From: Mycolicibacterium fortuitum subsp. fortuitum | Lineage (GTDB): Bacteria; Actinomycetota; Actinomycetes; Mycobacteriales; Mycobacteriaceae | Assembly (NCBI RefSeq): GCF_022179545.1 | Contig: NZ_AP025518.1 | Location: forward strand, 4,092,001 to 4,156,000 | DNA: 64,000 bases | Direction: 5' to 3' | Part shown: positions 48,652-58,933 of the stretch, piece by piece | Numbering within the stretch: the first letter of the stretch is position 1 | How the letters are laid out: the number at the start of each line of letters is the position of its first letter | Position numbers and translations under genes: made by a program | The notes under the pieces: generated by a model | What the model saw: the letters and a program-made list of their open reading frames with translations, nothing else | Told to the model about the DNA's origin: nothing | Databases searched by the model: none

Positions 48652-49593
48652 CTAAGCAGGCCCGGTGGCGGCCTCCCCCATCGCATTCAATCGGCTGCCG
48701 AGGTCGAGATCGGCAGCCACCTCGACGAGCGCGGCGGCCACGATCGACGCAGGCTCACGGTCGAGCACCACCAGACCGATCGCAGGACGCGGGCCGTGCT
48801 GCACCATCGGCCGCGCAGCGAAACCCGGAGGCACTCCGAGTTGTGGCAGCCATGCAGTGGACGCGATGGTCGCCCGCGGCGAATTTGTCAGGTGCGCATA
48901 CAGCGCGTCGACCGAATCCGCCTCCACCACAGGGCGATACCGCACACCTTCAGCGGCCATGTTGGCATCGAGAATGCGGCGGTTGCGCATGGTGGTGGTC
49001 AACACGCAGAGCTGAAGTCCGGCAGCGTCGGACCAGGCGATCTCCGGTTGAGCCATCAGTGCGTGTTCGGCCGGCGCCACCAGGACGTATCGCTCCCGGT
49101 ACATCTCCACCGACCGCGTTCCGGGCGGGGCTTCGTCGTCCAGATAGGTCAGCCCGGCGTCGATCTCGAAATCGGCCAGCCGTCGGGCGATCTCGCGCGA
49201 TGACAGTGCTTCGATGCGCACCGACGCCGCCGGGTTGCGGCGCAGAAACTCGGTGGTGATGAACGGACCCGTGGGTACCGCCGTCGGTATCGCCCCGATT
49301 CGTGCCGTGACGGTCAACCGGCCGCGCATGCGGTCGATGTCGGCCAGCATGTCGTCGCGTTCGGCGACGATGCGCTGGGCCCACGCGACCACCCGCTGAC
49401 CTTCCTCGGTGAACCCTTCGAACCGCTGACCCCGCTGCACGATCACGATGCCCAGCTCGCGTTCCAGCCTGCGGATCGCCACCGACAGCGTCGGTTGGCT
49501 CACGTGGCACCGCGCGGCCGCCCGACCAAAGTGCCGCTCGCTCGCCAGCGCCAGCAGGTAGTCGAGTTGCTGCAGCAGCACATCACCGGCCAT
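48652..49593 (-). CDS. LysR-family transcriptional regulator
   Basis: A 313-residue LysR protein with an N-terminal winged helix (QQLDYLLALASERHFGRAAA, then CHVSQPTLSVAIRRLEREL) and a periplasmic-binding-like effector domain. I chose the ATG at 49593, which has GGGGAAG before it; the frame is open to 50418 only as a shadow of fdhF. It is divergent from the fdhF-like gene, with a dyad between, and probably controls fdhF-fdhD. The inducer is unknown. Confidence 0.86.
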   Translation of the reverse strand: MAGDVLLQQLDYLLALASERHFGRAAARCHVSQPTLSVAIRRLERELGIVIVQRGQRFEGFTEEGQRVVAWAQRIVAERDDMLADIDRMRGRLTVTARIGAIPTAVPTGPFITTEFLRRNPAASVRIEALSSREIARRLADFEIDAGLTYLDDEAPPGTRSVEMYRERYVLVAPAEHALMAQPEIAWSDAAGLQLCVLTTTMRNRRILDANMAAEGVRYRPVVEADSVDALYAHLTNSPRATIASTAWLPQLGVPPGFAARPMVQHGPRPAIGLVVLDREPASIVAAALVEVAADLDLGSRLNAMGEAATGPA

Positions 49594-49615
49594 GGCTTCC
49601 CCGCATTCGTCGTTC

Positions 49616-49632
49616 GATAGAAAGCATCTATC
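49616..49632. promoter_or_regulatory. Candidate LysR operator upstream of fdhF-like gene
   Basis: GATAGA-AAGCA-TCTATC is a perfect 6-5-6 dyad in the 114-base gap between lysR and fdhF, 23 bases before the lysR start and 76 before fdhF. Size and position fit a LysR recognition site that would both autoregulate lysR and activate fdhF. Confidence 0.6.
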
Positions 49633-49707
49633 ACTGCATGTGAAATATCGAATATGCGCGCCCGCCAAGCGGCGGGTCCGCCGGTTTTCGGGGGCTAGAT
49701 TGGGTAC

Positions 49708-51999
49708 ATGACCAGCGCCAGGGACATCGATGCCGATTACGACGAGCACAGTGTCATCAGCACCGGCGCCAAGGACGAAGCTGCGGGCGTCAAGGCAGTC
49801 CTGGTCAGCATGCAGCGCGGGCTCGAACAGATGGGTCCACTGCGTACCGCGGCCGCGTTGACCAAGCTCAACCAGCGGCACGGCTTCGACTGCCCGGGCT
49901 GCGCATGGCCCGAGGAGCACGGTGGCCGCAAGCTGGCCGAATTCTGCGAGAACGGCGCCAAGGCCGTGGCAGAGGAAGCCACCAAACGCGTGGTGACACC
50001 GGAGTTCTTCGCCCGGCACACCATCGCCGAACTCGAGACGAAGCCCGAGTACTGGCTGTCCCAGCAGGGCAGGCTGACCCAGCCGATGGTGCTCGCTCCC
50101 GGTGAGGACCACTACCGGCCCATCGAATGGGACGACGCGTACCGGCTGATCGCCGAACACCTCAACGCGCTGGATTCCCCAGACGAGGCGCTGTTCTACA
50201 CCTCCGGCAGGACCAGCAACGAAGCCGCGTTCCTCTACCAGCTGATGGTCCGCAGCTTCGGTACCAACAACCTGCCGGACTGCTCGAACATGTGCCACGA
50301 ATCCTCGGGCACCGCGCTGACCGAATCGATCGGCATCGGCAAGGGCTCGGTCACCGTCGAGGACGTCACCAGGGCGGACCTGATCCTGATCGCCGGGCAG
50401 AACCCCGGCACCAACCACCCCCGCATGTTGTCGGTGTTGGAAAAGGCAAAAGCCAACGGCGCCAAGATTGTCGCGATCAACCCGCTACCGGAGGCGGGCC
50501 TGATCCGGTTCAAGGATCCGCAGAAGGTGCACGGCGTGGTCGGGCACGGAATCCCGATTGCCGACGAGTTCGTCCAGATCCGGCTCGGCGGCGACATGGC
50601 CCTGTTCGCGGGCCTGGGCCGGCTGCTGTTGGAAGCGGAGGACGCCGCCCCGGGCACGGTGCTGGACCGGGAGTTCATCGACGCCCATTGCGCCGGCTTC
50701 GACGAGTACGCCCGTCAGACCCGCGCGGTCGACCTGACCACCGTGACCGAGGCGAGCGGTATCGACGAGACCCAACTGCGCCGCGTCGCCGACATGCTGA
50801 TCGCCTCGCAGCGCACGGTGATCTGCTGGGCGATGGGTCTGACCCAGCATCGTCACGCCGTGGCCACCATCGGCGAGGCGACCAACCTGCTGTTCATGCG
50901 GGGCATGATCGGCAAACCAGGTGCGGGCGTGTGCCCGGTGCGCGGGCACTCGAATGTGCAGGGTGACCGCACCATGGGCATCTGGGAGAAGATGCCCGAG
51001 AAGTTCCTCGACGCGCTCGACCACCGCTTCGGCATCACCAGCCCCCGCAAGCACGGATACGACACCGTCGACGCGATCCGCGCCATGCGCGACGGCCGAG
51101 CCGGCGTGTTCATCGGGATGGGTGGCAACTTCGTGTCGGCCACCCCCGACACCGAGGTTACCGAGGCGGCGCTACGCAGTTGCGCTCTGACCGTTCAGAT
51201 TTCGACGAAATTGAACCGCAGCCACGTTGTCCACGGGCGCACCGCGCTCATCCTGCCCACGCTGGGCCGCACCGACAAGGATTTCCAGGCCGCCGGCAAA
51301 CAAATGGTGTCCGTTGAGGATTCGATGTCGATGGTGCACCTGTCCCGCGGCAGCCTGACCCCGCCGAGCGAGCACTTGCGCAGCGAGGTCGCGATCGTCT
51401 GTCAGCTGGCTCGCGAACTTCTCGGCCCTGAGCATCCCGTGCCGTGGGAGGAGTTCAACGCCGACTACGACCGCATCCGTGACGCCATCGCCGACGTGGT
51501 GCCCGGCTGCGAGGATTACAACCGCAAGGTCCGTCAGCCCGACGGATTCCAGCTGCCGCACCCACCCCGTGATTCCCGTGAATTCCGCACCACCACAGGC
51601 AAAGCCAATTTCTCGGTTCATCCGCTGGAATGGGTACCGGTACCAGAAGGCCGCCTGGTGCTGCAGACGCTGCGCAGTCACGACCAGTACAACACCACCA
51701 TCTACGGCCTGGACGACCGTTACCGCGGTGTGAAAGGTGGCCGCCGGGTGGTGTTCATCAACCCCGCGGATCTGGAAGCCATGGGTCTGAAAGCGGGAGA
51801 CCGCGTGGATCTCGTATCGGAGTTCGACGGGCAGGAACGCCGCGCGAAGGACTTCCTGATCGTCGAGTACTCCACCCCGAGGGGCAACGCCGCGGCCTAC
51901 TACCCGGAGACCAATCCGCTGGTGCCCCTTGATCACACGGCCAGGAAGTCGAACACACCGGTGTCGAAGGCCGTCGTCATCAGGTTGGAGAAGGCCTAG
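49708..51999 (+). CDS. FdhF/YdeP-type molybdopterin oxidoreductase
   Basis: A 763-residue molybdopterin-guanine-dinucleotide oxidoreductase of the FdhF-like/YdeP group (positional type Rv2900c). The N-terminus has CPGC (62-65) and a Cys at 80, and the molybdenum-site Cys is probably in [11 protein letters not shown] (192-196). The MGD domains are complete to a C-terminal dinucleotide-binding part. The group is called formate dehydrogenase-like but the substrate is unproven; E. coli YdeP is linked to acid resistance. TAGATT ends six bases before the ATG, suggesting a leaderless mRNA. It overlaps fdhD by one base. Confidence 0.87.
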   Translation: MTSARDIDADYDEHSVISTGAKDEAAGVKAVLVSMQRGLEQMGPLRTAAALTKLNQRHGFDCPGCAWPEEHGGRKLAEFCENGAKAVAEEATKRVVTPEFFARHTIAELETKPEYWLSQQGRLTQPMVLAPGEDHYRPIEWDDAYRLIAEHLNALDSPDEALFYTSGRTSNEAAFLYQLMVRSFGTNNLPDCSNMCHESSGTALTESIGIGKGSVTVEDVTRADLILIAGQNPGTNHPRMLSVLEKAKANGAKIVAINPLPEAGLIRFKDPQKVHGVVGHGIPIADEFVQIRLGGDMALFAGLGRLLLEAEDAAPGTVLDREFIDAHCAGFDEYARQTRAVDLTTVTEASGIDETQLRRVADMLIASQRTVICWAMGLTQHRHAVATIGEATNLLFMRGMIGKPGAGVCPVRGHSNVQGDRTMGIWEKMPEKFLDALDHRFGITSPRKHGYDTVDAIRAMRDGRAGVFIGMGGNFVSATPDTEVTEAALRSCALTVQISTKLNRSHVVHGRTALILPTLGRTDKDFQAAGKQMVSVEDSMSMVHLSRGSLTPPSEHLRSEVAIVCQLARELLGPEHPVPWEEFNADYDRIRDAIADVVPGCEDYNRKVRQPDGFQLPHPPRDSREFRTTTGKANFSVHPLEWVPVPEGRLVLQTLRSHDQYNTTIYGLDDRYRGVKGGRRVVFINPADLEAMGLKAGDRVDLVSEFDGQERRAKDFLIVEYSTPRGNAAAYYPETNPLVPLDHTARKSNTPVSKAVVIRLEKA

Positions 52000-52823
52000 T
52001 GGGGCGGGTGACTGCCCGCCGTCGGGCCCACCACGTCACCGGTGCGACGGCCGAGGCCCGGCCGGAGACCCTGGTCGTCGAGGAACCGCTTGAGATCCGT
52101 GTCGACGGCACACCGATCACCGTCACGATGCGGACCCCCGGCGCCGATGTCGAGCTGGCCCAAGGGTTTCTACTGACCGAGGGGTTGATCCGGCAGCGCG
52201 AGGATCTGGTGTCCGTGCGCTACTGCCGAGGAGCCGATGAGGACGGGGTCAACACCTACAACGTGCTCGACGCCACTCTCGCGCCCGATGTGCCGCGCCC
52301 AGAAGTGGACGTGACCCGCAATTTCTACACCACCTCGTCATGCGGGGTGTGCGGCAAGGCCTCGCTGGAGGCGGTGCGGTTGAGCAGCAGGCACTGCCCC
52401 GGCGACGACCCATCGACGGTTTCCGCCGCGGCGCTGTCGGCCATGCCTGCGAAGCTGCGCGAGGCCCAGAAGGTCTTCGCCAGCACCGGCGGCCTGCACG
52501 CGGCGGCGCTGTTCACCGCCGACGGCACCATGCTCGTCGTCCGTGAGGACATCGGCAGGCACAACGCCGTCGACAAGGTGATCGGATGGGCGCTGGAGCA
52601 CAACCGAATTCCGGCATCCGGCACGGTGCTGCTGGTCAGTGGCCGGGCGTCGTTCGAACTCACCCAGAAGGCCGTCATGGCCGGCATCCCGATCTTGGCC
52701 GCGGTGTCTGCGCCCTCGTCGTTGGCGGTCGATCTGGCCAGTCAATCGGGGCTGACCCTGGTGGCCTTCCTGCGCGGCGACTCGATGAACGTCTACACCC
52801 GGCCCGACCGCATCATCACCTGA
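51999..52823 (+). CDS. fdhD: Sulfur carrier FdhD for formate dehydrogenase maturation
   Basis: FdhD passes sulfur from a cysteine desulfurase to the molybdenum centre of formate dehydrogenases. The 274-residue protein has the active-site [11 protein letters not shown] near residue 114 and [19 protein letters not shown]. It starts with GTG at 51999, sharing one base with the fdhF-like stop codon (TAGTG), so the two are coupled. This supports the adjacent FdhF-like protein being its client. Confidence 0.93.
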   Translation: MGRVTARRRAHHVTGATAEARPETLVVEEPLEIRVDGTPITVTMRTPGADVELAQGFLLTEGLIRQREDLVSVRYCRGADEDGVNTYNVLDATLAPDVPRPEVDVTRNFYTTSSCGVCGKASLEAVRLSSRHCPGDDPSTVSAAALSAMPAKLREAQKVFASTGGLHAAALFTADGTMLVVREDIGRHNAVDKVIGWALEHNRIPASGTVLLVSGRASFELTQKAVMAGIPILAAVSAPSSLAVDLASQSGLTLVAFLRGDSMNVYTRPDRIIT

Positions 52824-52835
52824 AGCCAGCGAAAA

Positions 52836-52880
52836 TGCACTCAGGGTCGTGATCCGGCTGGGATCACGACCCTGAGTGCA
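52836..52880. terminator. Perfect 20-bp hairpin between fdhD and clpX
   Basis: Arms at 52836-52855 and 52861-52880 are perfect complements around a 5-base GGCTG loop. It fills the space between the convergent stop codons and would end both transcripts. No U-tract. Its CTCAGGGTCG core is shared with the hairpin at 59432-59476. Confidence 0.85.
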
Positions 52881-52898
52881 ATCTCGACGCAGAAACTC

Positions 52899-54179
52899 CT
52901 AGGCGGTCTTGTCGCGGCGCTCCGAACGCGACGGCTTGCGCGGCACGATGGTCGGCAGCACGTTGTCCTGCACGGTCTCCTTCGTGACGACCACCTTGGC
53001 GACGTCGTCGCGGCTGGGGATGTCGTACATCACCGGCAGCAGGACTTCCTCCATGATGGCGCGCAGACCACGGGCACCGGTACCGCGGTGGATGGCCTGA
53101 TCGGCGATGGCCTCCAGCGCCTCGTCGGTGAACTCCAACTCCACGCCGTCCATCTCGAAAAGGCGGACGTACTGCTTGACCAGTGCGTTCTTGGGCTCGG
53201 AGAGGATCTTGACCAAGGAGTCCTTGTCCAGGTTGGTCACCGAGGCCACGACCGGCAGACGGCCGATGAACTCGGGGATCAGACCGAACTTGATCAGGTC
53301 CTCGGGCATCACCTCGGCGAAGTGGTCCTGGGTGTCGATCTCGGCCTTGGACCGCACCTCGGCACCGAAGCCCAGGCCGCGCTTGCCGACCCGGTCGGAG
53401 ACGATCTTCTCCAGGCCTGCGAACGCGCCCGCCACGATGAACAGCACGTTGGTGGTGTCGATCTGGATGAATTCCTGGTGCGGATGCTTGCGGCCGCCCT
53501 GCGGGGGCACCGAGGCCTGAGTGCCTTCGAGGATCTTCAGCAGAGCCTGCTGCACGCCCTCACCGGAGACATCGCGGGTGATCGACGGGTTCTCGCTCTT
53601 GCGGGCGATCTTGTCGACCTCGTCGATGTAGATGATGCCGGTCTCGGCGCGCTTGACGTCGTAGTCGGCGGCCTGAATCAGCTTGAGCAGAATGTTCTCG
53701 ACGTCCTCGCCCACATAGCCGGCCTCGGTCAGCGCGGTGGCGTCGGCGATGGCGAACGGCACGTTCAGCATCTTGGCCAGTGTCTGGGCCAGGTAGGTCT
53801 TTCCGCAGCCGGTGGGACCGAGCATCAGGATGTTGGACTTGGTCAGCTCGACGGGCTCTGAGCGCGAATCGCGGGACTTCTCCCCCGCCTGGATACGCTT
53901 GTAGTGGTTGTAGACCGCCACGGCCAGCGTCCGCTTCGCGGTGTCCTGCCCGATGACGTAGCCCTCGAGGAAGTCCCGGATCTCCGCCGGTTTCGGCAGC
54001 TCGTCGAGCTTGACGTCGTCAGCGTCGGCGAGCTCCTCCTCGATGATCTCGTTGCACAGATCGATGCACTCGTCGCAGATGTACACGCCCGGGCCGGCAA
54101 TGAGCTTTTTGACCTGCTTTTGACTCTTGCCGCAGAACGAGCACTTCAGCAGGTCACCGCCGTCTCCAATGCGCGCCAT
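52899..54179 (-). CDS. clpX: ATP-dependent Clp protease ATP-binding subunit ClpX
   Basis: The unfoldase of the ClpXP protease. The 426-residue protein has an N-terminal zinc finger ([10 protein letters not shown] and [10 protein letters not shown]), Walker [13 protein letters not shown], Walker [12 protein letters not shown] and the RIxxxD-type sensor region. It lies downstream of clpP1-clpP2 on the same strand across 407 bases that hold a terminator-like hairpin and a palindrome, so it probably has its own promoter. Confidence 0.97.
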   Translation of the reverse strand: MARIGDGGDLLKCSFCGKSQKQVKKLIAGPGVYICDECIDLCNEIIEEELADADDVKLDELPKPAEIRDFLEGYVIGQDTAKRTLAVAVYNHYKRIQAGEKSRDSRSEPVELTKSNILMLGPTGCGKTYLAQTLAKMLNVPFAIADATALTEAGYVGEDVENILLKLIQAADYDVKRAETGIIYIDEVDKIARKSENPSITRDVSGEGVQQALLKILEGTQASVPPQGGRKHPHQEFIQIDTTNVLFIVAGAFAGLEKIVSDRVGKRGLGFGAEVRSKAEIDTQDHFAEVMPEDLIKFGLIPEFIGRLPVVASVTNLDKDSLVKILSEPKNALVKQYVRLFEMDGVELEFTDEALEAIADQAIHRGTGARGLRAIMEEVLLPVMYDIPSRDDVAKVVVTKETVQDNVLPTIVPRKPSRSERRDKTA

Positions 54180-54321
54180 GTGGGGGGGTCCTACTTCCTG
54201 TTCGCAGTCGGTCGTTACGCCAGTTGCTGGGTCACCTCGGGCGTAAACCCGACGCTACCCGTTCGTTCCGTCACGGTGCGACCGATAAGGCCGAATCGCT
54301 CTGGTGGTATTTGTTCATGTG

Positions 54322-54342
54322 CAGGAGAACATATCTCTCCTG
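54322..54342. promoter_or_regulatory. Palindrome upstream of clpX
   Basis: CAGGAGA and TCTCCTG are perfect inverted 7-base arms separated by ACATATC. It lies in an AT-richer patch upstream of clpX and may be an operator or promoter-proximal hairpin. The regulator is unknown. Confidence 0.45.
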
Positions 54343-54516
54343 GCGGCTCGTCACCCGTCGGCACGCTGACTGTGTCCCTGGCGTGTCGTACCGGAACGAG
54401 GGCGAATATCCGGGCGACAAGGCCCGTGCCTGGTTTCCGCCGCGGTCGAGGCTACCTGGACCGCTCGAAAACCGACGCAGGCGCAGGTCAGCAGGGTTTC
54501 CGCCTTCCCCGCTGAC

Positions 54517-54559
54517 GACGCACGCCCCGCACCGGAGTTGACCGGGCAGGGCGTGTGTC
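54517..54559 (-). terminator. Hairpin downstream of clpP2
   Basis: GACGCACGCCC (54517-54527) pairs with GGGCGTGTGTC (54549-54559) with one G-T pair, 11 pairs in all. It starts 28 bases after the clpP2 stop and probably ends the clpP1-clpP2 transcript. Confidence 0.6.
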
Positions 54560-54586
54560 ATCGGGCGGAGGTTGCCGCTGGTGGTG

Positions 54587-55246
54587 CTAGCTGTTCTGCG
54601 CGGACAGCTTGCGGTACTCCAGGACCGTGTCGATGATCCCGTAGTCCTTGGCCTCGGCCGCGGTCAGGATCTTGTCGCGGTCGGTGTCCTTGCGGATGAC
54701 CTCGGGATCCTTGCCGGTGTGGCGAGCCAGCGTGGTCTCCATCAACGTACGCATCCGCTCGATCTCGGCGGCCTGGATCTCCAGATCCGAGAACTGACCC
54801 TGGATCACACCCGACAGCGACGGCTGGTGGATCAGCACCCGGGCGTTGGGCAGGGCCAGACGCTTACCGGGGGTACCGGCGGCCAGCAGCACCGCGGCGG
54901 CCGAGGCGGCCTGACCGAGGCACACCGTCTGGATGTCGGCGCGCACGTACTGCATGGTGTCGTAGATCGCCATCAGCGAGGTGAACGAGCCACCCGGCGA
55001 GTTGATGTACATGGTGATGTCGCGGTCGGGATCCAGTGACTCCAGCACCAGCAGCTGGGCCATGATGTCGTTGGCCGACGCGTCGTCCACCTGCACGCCG
55101 AGGAAGATGATGCGTTCCTCGAACAGCTTGTTGTACGGGTTGGATTCCTTGACACCGAAGCTGCTGTGCTCGATGAACGACGGCAGGATGTAGCGAGCCT
55201 GAGGCTGCACGCGGGCGTCCAATGACGGATGAATCTGATCGGTCAC
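54587..55246 (-). CDS. clpP2: ATP-dependent Clp protease proteolytic subunit 2
   Basis: A 219-residue ClpP with the Ser in [14 protein letters not shown], His in LIHQPSL and the Asp in [11 protein letters not shown]. In mycobacteria ClpP1 and ClpP2 form a mixed, essential ring used by ClpX and ClpC1. The N-terminal extension ([20 protein letters not shown]) is typical of ClpP2. GTG start at 55246, overlapping the clpP1 stop by four bases. Confidence 0.96.
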   Translation of the reverse strand: MTDQIHPSLDARVQPQARYILPSFIEHSSFGVKESNPYNKLFEERIIFLGVQVDDASANDIMAQLLVLESLDPDRDITMYINSPGGSFTSLMAIYDTMQYVRADIQTVCLGQAASAAAVLLAAGTPGKRLALPNARVLIHQPSLSGVIQGQFSDLEIQAAEIERMRTLMETTLARHTGKDPEVIRKDTDRDKILTAAEAKDYGIIDTVLEYRKLSAQNS

Positions 55247-55854
55247 TTGTCTAGTCCTGCCGTCGGGCCCGCACCGTTGAGGTTGGCACTGGTGATGATG
55301 TGATCGACGAAGCCGTACTCCAGAGCCTCCTGCGCGGTGAACCAGCGGTCACGATCGGAGTCGGCCTCGATCTGCTCGATGGACTTGCCGGTGAACTCCG
55401 CGTTCAGCCGGAACATCTCCTTCTTGATGACGTGGAACTGCTCGGCCTGGATGGCGATGTCCGCGGCACTGCCGGTGACCCCACCGAGCGGCTGGTGCAT
55501 CAGGACCCGGGCGTGCGGCAGGGCGTGACGCTTGCCCTTGGTTCCCGCGGCGAGCAGGAACTCACCCATCGACGCGGCCATACCCATCGCGTAGGTGGCG
55601 ACGTCGCACGGTGCCAGCACCATGGTGTCGTAGATGGCCATACCGGCACTGATCGAGCCACCGGGCGAGTTGATGTAGAGGTGGATGTCCTTGGTCGGAT
55701 CCTCCGCCGACAGCAACAGGATCTGCGCACACAGCTTGTTGGCGATGTCGTCGTCCACTTGGGAGCCCAGGAAGATGATCCGCTCGGCAAGCAAGCGCTC
55801 ATAGACGGAGTCGACGAGGCTGAACCCGCTCCCGTTCGAACGCATGTCAGTCAC
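55243..55854 (-). CDS. clpP1: ATP-dependent Clp protease proteolytic subunit 1
   Basis: A 203-residue ClpP with Ser in [14 protein letters not shown], His in LMHQPLGG and the Asp in [17 protein letters not shown] [13 protein letters not shown]. It is upstream of clpP2 with a four-base overlap, as in all mycobacteria. The 96-base gap to tig probably contains its promoter. Confidence 0.96.
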   Translation of the reverse strand: MTDMRSNGSGFSLVDSVYERLLAERIIFLGSQVDDDIANKLCAQILLLSAEDPTKDIHLYINSPGGSISAGMAIYDTMVLAPCDVATYAMGMAASMGEFLLAAGTKGKRHALPHARVLMHQPLGGVTGSAADIAIQAEQFHVIKKEMFRLNAEFTGKSIEQIEADSDRDRWFTAQEALEYGFVDHIITSANLNGAGPTAGLDK

Positions 55855-55950
55855 GACTGGATACCTGCTTTCTCTTACGCATTGGTACTGACGACACTAA
55901 CGAAACTGCGGGGCCACGCACTCCCGTACGGGGGCGCGTTCGCTCACAGC

Positions 55951-57339
55951 TCACTCGGCGGCGTCTGTGCCCTTCTCGGCAGACTCGTCAGCAGCTTCGC
56001 CCTCGGCGCCCTCTGCCTGCGCCGGACCGAAGAACTCCGTGGTGTCGATCACGTTGCCGTCGGTGTCGGTGACGGTGGCGGCGTGCACCACAGCAGCGAT
56101 GGTCAGCCCGCGACGCACGTCGGCGAACATGGCAGGCAGCTGGTTGTTCTGCTGCAGGATCTGGATCAGCTGCTGGGGCTCGATACCGTACTGACGCGAC
56201 ATCAGCACGAGACGCTCGGTGAGATCGTTCTGGCCGACCTGGATGTCGAGCTTGTCGGCGACGGCATCCATCAACAGCTGGGTCTTGACGGCCTTTTCGG
56301 CGTTCGACTTGTTGTCGGCGTCGAATTCCTCACGGCTGCTGCCCTGTTCGGTCAGCTGCTCGGCGAACTTGTCCTCGTCGTGGTCGAGGCCGTGGATCGC
56401 GTTGTGCAGGGTGTCGTCGATCTGGGCCTGAACGATCTTCTCCGGCAACGGAACCTCGGTCTGCTCGAGCAGCGCCTCGATGGCCTTGTCGCGGATCTGC
56501 TCGGCCTGCTGAACGCTCTTGACCCGCTTGACCTGCTCGGTGAGGCTCGCCTTAAGCTCATCGATGGTGTCGAATTCGCTTGCCAGCTGGGCGAAGTCGT
56601 CGTCCGCCTCGGGCAGTTCGCGCTCCTTGACCGACTTCACGGTCACGGTCACCTCGGCGTCCTTGCCCGCGTACTCGCCGGCAGCCAGCTTGGTGGTGAA
56701 CACCTTGGACTCTCCGGCCTTCAGACCGGTGATGGCGTCGTCGAGGCCCTCGATCAGCTGACCGGAGCCAACCTCGTGGGACAGGCCCTCGGTGGCAGCC
56801 TCGGGCACCTCGGTGCCGTCGACGGTGGCGGACAGGTCGATCGAGACGAAGTCACCCTCCTGCGCGGCGCGCTCGACGCCGGTAAGGGTGCCGAAACGGG
56901 CGCGCAGCGACTGCAGCTCGGCGTCGACCTCGGCGTCGTCGATCTGGATCGGGTCGACGGTGATCTTCAGTGCGTCGAACTCAGGCAGGGTGATCTCGGG
57001 ACGGACGTCGACCTCGGCGGTGAAGGCCAGCTCCTGGCCGTCCTCCAGCTTGGTCACCTCGATCTCGGGCTGACCCAGCGGCTTGACGTCCGAGGCGGTG
57101 ACTGCCTCGCTATAGCGGCTCGGCAGCGCGTCGTTGACGACCTGCTCCAGCACCGCACCGCGGCCGACGCGCGCCTCCAGCAACTTGCGGGGAGCCTTTC
57201 CGGGACGGAAGCCGGGCAGGCGGACCTGCTGAGCGAGCGCCTTGAACGCGCGATCGAAATCGGGCTCAAGCTCGGTGAAGGGCACCTCCACATTGATGCG
57301 CACCCGGGTGGGGCTCAACTGCTCGACTGTGCTCTTCAC
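55951..57339 (-). CDS. tig: Trigger factor, ribosome-bound chaperone and prolyl isomerase
   Basis: A 462-residue trigger factor. The N-terminal ribosome-binding domain has the signature [17 protein letters not shown]. The FKBP-type PPIase domain follows ([20 protein letters not shown]) and the long helical C-terminal chaperone arm ends in an acidic tail. It lies next to clpP1P2, the order conserved in many bacteria, and the tRNA-Pro gene precedes it. Confidence 0.96.
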   Translation of the reverse strand: MKSTVEQLSPTRVRINVEVPFTELEPDFDRAFKALAQQVRLPGFRPGKAPRKLLEARVGRGAVLEQVVNDALPSRYSEAVTASDVKPLGQPEIEVTKLEDGQELAFTAEVDVRPEITLPEFDALKITVDPIQIDDAEVDAELQSLRARFGTLTGVERAAQEGDFVSIDLSATVDGTEVPEAATEGLSHEVGSGQLIEGLDDAITGLKAGESKVFTTKLAAGEYAGKDAEVTVTVKSVKERELPEADDDFAQLASEFDTIDELKASLTEQVKRVKSVQQAEQIRDKAIEALLEQTEVPLPEKIVQAQIDDTLHNAIHGLDHDEDKFAEQLTEQGSSREEFDADNKSNAEKAVKTQLLMDAVADKLDIQVGQNDLTERLVLMSRQYGIEPQQLIQILQQNNQLPAMFADVRRGLTIAAVVHAATVTDTDGNVIDTTEFFGPAQAEGAEGEAADESAEKGTDAAE

Positions 57340-57381
57340 TGTTCCTGCTCCTAGATAGTCCTGGTCGTACTGGCGGGTGAG

Positions 57382-57455
57382 TCGGGGTGACAGGATTTGA
57401 ACCTGCGGCCTTCCGCTCCCAAAGCGGATGCGCTACCAAGCTGCGCTACACCCCG
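57382..57455 (-). tRNA. tRNA-Pro (anticodon TGG)
   Basis: The minus strand folds as a cloverleaf: acceptor CGGGGTG/CACCCCG, D arm with AGCTTGGTA, anticodon stem CCGC with loop TTTGGGA (TGG), and T arm GCAGG-TTCAAAT-CCTGT. The discriminator is A, and CCA is not encoded. It lies upstream of tig. Confidence 0.95.
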
Positions 57456-57578
57456 TGGTGGTCGATCCGCCGCGGCAAAACCCACGAATGGACCACGCGA
57501 GATACTACGTGCTCACGACACGGAGCATTCAATTGGCTTTGATCGGGGGCACACCGGTACAGTGCTGATGCTGCACAT

Positions 57579-57652
57579 GCGGGCGTAGCTCAATGGTAGA
57601 GCCCTAGTCTTCCAAACTAGCTACGCGGGTTCGATTCCCGTCGCCCGCTCCA
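57579..57652 (+). tRNA. tRNA-Gly (anticodon TCC), CCA encoded
   Basis: Acceptor GCGGGCG/CGCCCGC, D arm GCTCAATGGTAGAGC, anticodon stem CTAGT/ACTAG with loop CTTCCAA (TCC), T arm CGGG-TTCGATT-CCCG. T is the discriminator and CCA follows at 57650-57652. A U-rich terminator follows at once. Confidence 0.96.
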
Positions 57653-57656
57653 AAGG

Positions 57657-57680
57657 AACCGCCCTCACGGGCGGTTTTTT
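57657..57680 (+). terminator. Classic intrinsic terminator after tRNA-Gly
   Basis: AACCGCCC-TCAC-GGGCGGTT is an 8-bp stem followed by four more Ts, the only U-tract terminator of textbook form seen in this window. Confidence 0.9.
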
Positions 57681-57694
57681 GGTTTGTCGAGGCC

Positions 57695-58216
57695 TCATCG
57701 GGGCGCGTCCGACGGCGGATCGCTGGGCGTCAGCGCTATCGGTAGCCAGTGGGTGCCCGGCCCTTCACCTGGACATCCACCCCCTCCGATAACGAGGGTG
57801 CGCTCTCCGGAGAAGCTGCCGTCAGGGTTGGGAACCCAGTAGTCCGAGCGATGGGCCTGCACGGCGCTACCGGGATCGTTGCGGTCACAGAAGTACGGAT
57901 AGTCCCCGCCCGTCTCCCAACGGTTGCCGTTCCACCGGTAGTCATATGCCACGGGAGCTCCTGGGTTGCGAGCGTGATCGTCCGAATTGTCCATGCGCGC
58001 AACGCATCCGTTCACATCACAGTTGGTGGTGAACTCGACGGGCACCGTTATCGGGTTCATCGGTGTCGGTATTCCGTTGAACGTCTGCTCCGAGAAGTCG
58101 ATGAACAGGTTGTAGTAGCCGTACAGTGGCGGCGGCTCAGCGCGATCGGCATGAGCAGTCGGCGACCCCAGCACCAGAACGCTTGCGGCGAAGGCTGTTC
58201 CGAGCGCGGTTTTCAT
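57695..58216 (-). CDS. Secreted protein of unknown function
   Basis: A 173-residue exported protein. Signal peptide MKTALGTAFAASVLVLGSP with cleavage after TAHA; the mature part has two Cys pairs (TNCDVNGCVA; DYPYFCDRND with GGGGCPG) and Trp/Tyr-rich segments, as in small mycobacterial secreted beta-sheet proteins. The ATG at 58216 is preferred over 58240 because it starts four bases after the stop of the small membrane ORF upstream. No domain is recognised. Confidence 0.72.
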   Translation of the reverse strand: MKTALGTAFAASVLVLGSPTAHADRAEPPPLYGYYNLFIDFSEQTFNGIPTPMNPITVPVEFTTNCDVNGCVARMDNSDDHARNPGAPVAYDYRWNGNRWETGGDYPYFCDRNDPGSAVQAHRSDYWVPNPDGSFSGERTLVIGGGGCPGEGPGTHWLPIALTPSDPPSDAPR

Positions 58217-58220
58217 GACG

Positions 58221-58367
58221 CTAGCCGTCCTTGTCGTCATCGCGGTGCGCCGCCTCGATCACCTCGGGCGGCACCGGCTCTTGCAGCCAGGAACGAATGC
58301 GGAACAGCCCACCGGCGACGACGCCGACGGCGAATACCGCGACGAGTACCCACAGCGCGGTGGTCAT
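58221..58367 (-). CDS. 48-residue single-helix membrane protein
   Basis: A short ORF that reads MTTALWVLVAVFAVGVVAGG, then a charged cytoplasmic part (LFRIRSWLQEPVPPEVIEAA, HRDDDKDG). One membrane helix spans residues 4-22. It ends four bases before the start of the secreted protein, so the two are probably an operon. The coding frame is coherent, with third-position GC typical of real genes here. The function is unknown. Confidence 0.6.
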   Translation of the reverse strand: MTTALWVLVAVFAVGVVAGGLFRIRSWLQEPVPPEVIEAAHRDDDKDG

Positions 58368-58479
58368 GGCACCGGATTATCCCCGTCTAGCCCCGCACTG
58401 CGCCCGATTACCCACGAGTAGGCCACTGTCGGGTGTCGCGAGCGTCTCGATACTGGCCGACTGACGAAAATCAGAGGAA

Positions 58480-58495
58480 AGTGATGTGTATCACA
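58480..58495 (+). promoter_or_regulatory. Crp-like site upstream of YeaQ/YmgE-type gene
   Basis: AGTGA-TGTGTA-TCACA differs from the mycobacterial Crp consensus at one base and is 38 bases upstream of the ATG at 58534. Its closeness suggests repression, or activation from a promoter further up. Confidence 0.55.
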
Positions 58496-58533
58496 CCACT
58501 TGCAAGAAGTCGGTTTGAACGAAAGGCAACGAG

Positions 58534-58815
58534 ATGATCGGAGCAATTATCACCGCAGTCGTCGTCGGCGCGATTATCGGCGCACTGGCGCGACTCATCA
58601 TGCCCGGTCGGCAGAATGTCAGCACCCTCATGACGGTCGTGCTCGGCATTGCCGGAGCCCTCATCGGGTCCTGGCTCACCGCTGCCGTCGGATACTCCAA
58701 CTCGAACGGCGGATTCGCCATCATCCCGTTCGTGGTCGGCGTCGTCGTCGCGATCGTGCTGATCGCGATCTACACCGGCCTGACGGGACGACGCGGTACC
58801 CCCGTCGGACACTGA
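58534..58815 (+). CDS. GlsB/YeaQ/YmgE family stress membrane protein
   Basis: A 93-residue, three-helix membrane protein with AIITAVVVGAIIGALARLIM, a Gly-rich middle (TVVLGIAGALIGSWL) and FVVGVVVAIVLIAIYTGLTG. This is the transglycosylase-associated family, induced by stress in other bacteria. A GAAAGG site precedes the ATG. A Crp-like site lies just upstream. Confidence 0.85.
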   Translation: MIGAIITAVVVGAIIGALARLIMPGRQNVSTLMTVVLGIAGALIGSWLTAAVGYSNSNGGFAIIPFVVGVVVAIVLIAIYTGLTGRRGTPVGH

Positions 58816-58933
58816 GCCAGATCACCGCCGACTCCGCCGTTCCCCCCATGATCGGCGGAGTCGCTCCGTATGTGCCGTGATGTAGCCACCCGATTAGTCT
58901 CGTTGACCGAGTTGGGTTTTCGAGCGGGGGCCG

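Larger units (their letters stand above)
54180..54586. other. 407-base gap between clpP2 and clpX
   Basis: No coding frame is convincing. Contents: a terminator-type hairpin near clpP2 (54517-54559) and a CAGGAGA/TCTCCTG palindrome (54322-54342) 143 bases upstream of clpX. This is most likely the clpX promoter region. I did not find a motif I can assign to ClgR. Confidence 0.5.

Noticed and set aside
54224..54561. ORFs of about 100 codons on both strands between clpP2 and clpX
   Set aside because: Arg/Ser-rich, no motifs; they cross the clpP2 hairpin and the palindrome.
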